This document shows, one piece after another, positions 4,711-5,870 of a stretch of DNA of 5,870 nucleotides. The translations under genes were made by a program, and so were the position numbers. The stretch comes from Bryobacteraceae bacterium (GTDB lineage Bacteria > Acidobacteriota > Terriglobia > Bryobacterales > Bryobacteraceae), in NCBI GenBank assembly GCA_025350445.1, contig JANXXV010000936.1, forward strand, positions 1 through 5,870, written 5' to 3'. The notes beneath the pieces are model-generated. The model saw nothing but the letters and a program-made list of their open reading frames with translations, was not told the DNA's origin and did no database searches. Position 1 is the first letter of the stretch. Every line of letters begins with the position of its first letter.

Positions 4711-5870
4711 ATGAGCGAGTCCAAAGTTCTCAGCGCCAGCGCCACGCTAGAGCCGGAAATCACTTCCGCCGGGGCCGAAGCAGATCAGCGTCCGCCGCAC
4801 CATAAATTGATGACCCTCAACATGGGTCCGCAGCACCCGTCTACTCACGGCGTATTGCGCATTTTGCTCGAACTCGACGGCGAAACCATTATTACAGCGA
4901 AGCCGGATATCGGCTATCTTCACACCGGGATTGAAAAGCAGTGCGAGGTCAAGACCTACCAGCAAGTGGTCCCGCTTACGGACCGTGTGGATTACCTCGC
5001 CAACCTCTCGAACAACCTCGTCTATGTGCTCGCGGTGGAGAAACTTCTAGGCATGGAGATCCCCCCGCAGGCGCAGTGGATGCGCGTGATGCTCACCGAG
5101 TTGACCCGCATCAACAGCCATCTGGTGTGGTTGGGCACGCACGCGCTCGATATCGGCGCGATGACCGTGTTCTTCTACTGCTTCCGCGAGCGCGAAAATA
5201 TCCTCCGCATCTTTGAAATGTTTTCCGGCCAGCGGCTGATGACCAGCTATTTCCGCATTGGCGGACTCGCACTGGAACCGCCGCGCGGTTGGGATAAATT
5301 AGTTGGCAGATTCATCAACGGTTTTGATGGAAATGTGGATCAGTACGAAAGCCTGCTGAACAGTAACCCCATATGGATCCGCCGTACCAAGGGCGTTGGC
5401 TTCGTCCCCCTTGAGACCATGCTTGACCTGGGCGTTACCGGTCCCATGATTCGCGCCGCCGGCGTGGCCTGGGACATCCGCAAAAGCGAGCCCTATTCCA
5501 GTTACGAAAAATTCGACTTCCGCATTCCCACCATGCCGGACAACGATGTGTGGGCCCGGTATCGCGTCCGCATGGAAGAGTTGCGGGAAAGCTGCAAGAT
5601 CGTCAAGCAGGCACTGGCCGGAATGCCCGGCGGCGCCTGGCAGGCTGAATCGCCAAAGGTGGTCCTGCCGCCGCGCGAAAAGACGAAGACGCAGATGGAA
5701 GCGCTGATCTATCATTTCAAAATCGTGACCGAAGGCTTCCGCGTGCCCGCCGGCGAGGTCTACCAGGTGATCGAATCGCCGCGCGGCGAGATCGGCTACT
5801 ACGTGGTCAGCGACGGCACCGCCAAGCCGTACCGCATTCACATGCGCACGCCGAGTTTCGGCAATCTGCA
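4711..5870 (+). CDS. nuoD: NADH-quinone oxidoreductase subunit D, 3' end outside the window
   Basis: This 49-kDa-type subunit of complex I forms much of the quinone-binding pocket together with NuoB. 386 codons are visible without a stop, and about 20-40 C-terminal residues are probably missing. Signatures are 'MGPQHPSTHGVLR' (residues 38-50), 'IGYLHTGIEK', 'ELTRINSHLVWLGTHALDIG' and 'GQRLMTSYFRIGG'. His46 and Tyr95 keep the 49-residue spacing of the known quinone head-group ligands (His59 and Tyr108 in the bovine 49-kDa subunit). Residues 1-30 are a variable leader. The ATG at 4711 has a good Shine-Dalgarno motif, AGGGGA, overlapping the nuoC stop, so the two genes are likely translated in sequence. 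The protein appears intact. Confidence 0.97.
   Translation, partial: MSESKVLSASATLEPEITSAGAEADQRPPHHKLMTLNMGPQHPSTHGVLRILLELDGETIITAKPDIGYLHTGIEKQCEVKTYQQVVPLTDRVDYLANLSNNLVYVLAVEKLLGMEIPPQAQWMRVMLTELTRINSHLVWLGTHALDIGAMTVFFYCFRERENILRIFEMFSGQRLMTSYFRIGGLALEPPRGWDKLVGRFINGFDGNVDQYESLLNSNPIWIRRTKGVGFVPLETMLDLGVTGPMIRAAGVAWDIRKSEPYSSYEKFDFRIPTMPDNDVWARYRVRMEELRESCKIVKQALAGMPGGAWQAESPKVVLPPREKTKTQMEALIYHFKIVTEGFRVPAGEVYQVIESPRGEIGYYVVSDGTAKPYRIHMRTPSFGNL

Noticed and set aside
5299..5841. A 180-codon open frame on the minus strand
   Set aside because: It is antisense to nuoD, whose translation is an unmistakable family match throughout. It is rich in His, Ala and Asp, as expected of a shadow frame.
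1..5870. CRISPR array, tRNA, rRNA or riboswitch
   Set aside because: No regularly spaced direct repeats, tRNA arm patterns or rRNA-like stretches were seen on either strand. The thiS leader is only about 20 bases, too short for a TPP riboswitch.

Overview
The window looks like part of a bacterial chromosome. The best guess is an Acidobacteriota-like organism: this rests on the general look of the NuoA, NuoC, NuoD and MerR-like proteins and on moderate-to-high GC, and no search was run. It divides into a quiet left flank (1-1066), a decayed mobile-DNA zone (1067-2877), a small minus-strand pair of genes (2896-3746) and the start of a respiratory complex I operon on the plus strand (3808 to the window end).

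Left flank: a possible gene start runs off the left edge on the minus strand. About 400 bases without a convincing gene follow. Next is a plausible but unrecognised membrane protein (467-1048) with two hydrophobic segments and a C-terminal stretch resembling small PH-like bacterial domains.

Mobile zone: a complete but dead IS4-family insertion sequence (1106-2450) has 22-bp imperfect terminal inverted repeats. Its transposase keeps the DDE and Y-(2)-R-(3)-E-(6)-K residues but is broken by three frameshifts. The element sits inside an older remnant, the C-terminal half of a transposition-type AAA ATPase gene. The ATPase body lies to the right of the IS (2451-2874). Its last residues, ARETLVIGQS and a stop, lie to the left (1067-1105). 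This is dead inside dead: the ATPase gene has also lost its Walker A half and carries its own frameshift.

Minus-strand pair: a ThiS-like sulfur carrier (3507-3746) ending in Gly-Gly, and downstream a MerR-type regulator (2896-3396) with its own good sigma-70-like promoter. No thiG, thiF or other thiamine gene is visible.

Complex I operon: nuoA, nuoC and nuoD follow with 9-bp gaps. nuoB, which normally lies between nuoA and nuoC, is absent here. nuoD is cut by the window edge. A consensus-like promoter (TTGACA, 18 bp, TATAGT) precedes nuoA. Its -10 overlaps a perfect minus-strand TATAAT facing thiS, so one AT-rich site may serve both directions.

I found no clearly new multi-gene system. The most useful observations are the missing nuoB, the shared -10 region and the nested mobile-element wreckage.
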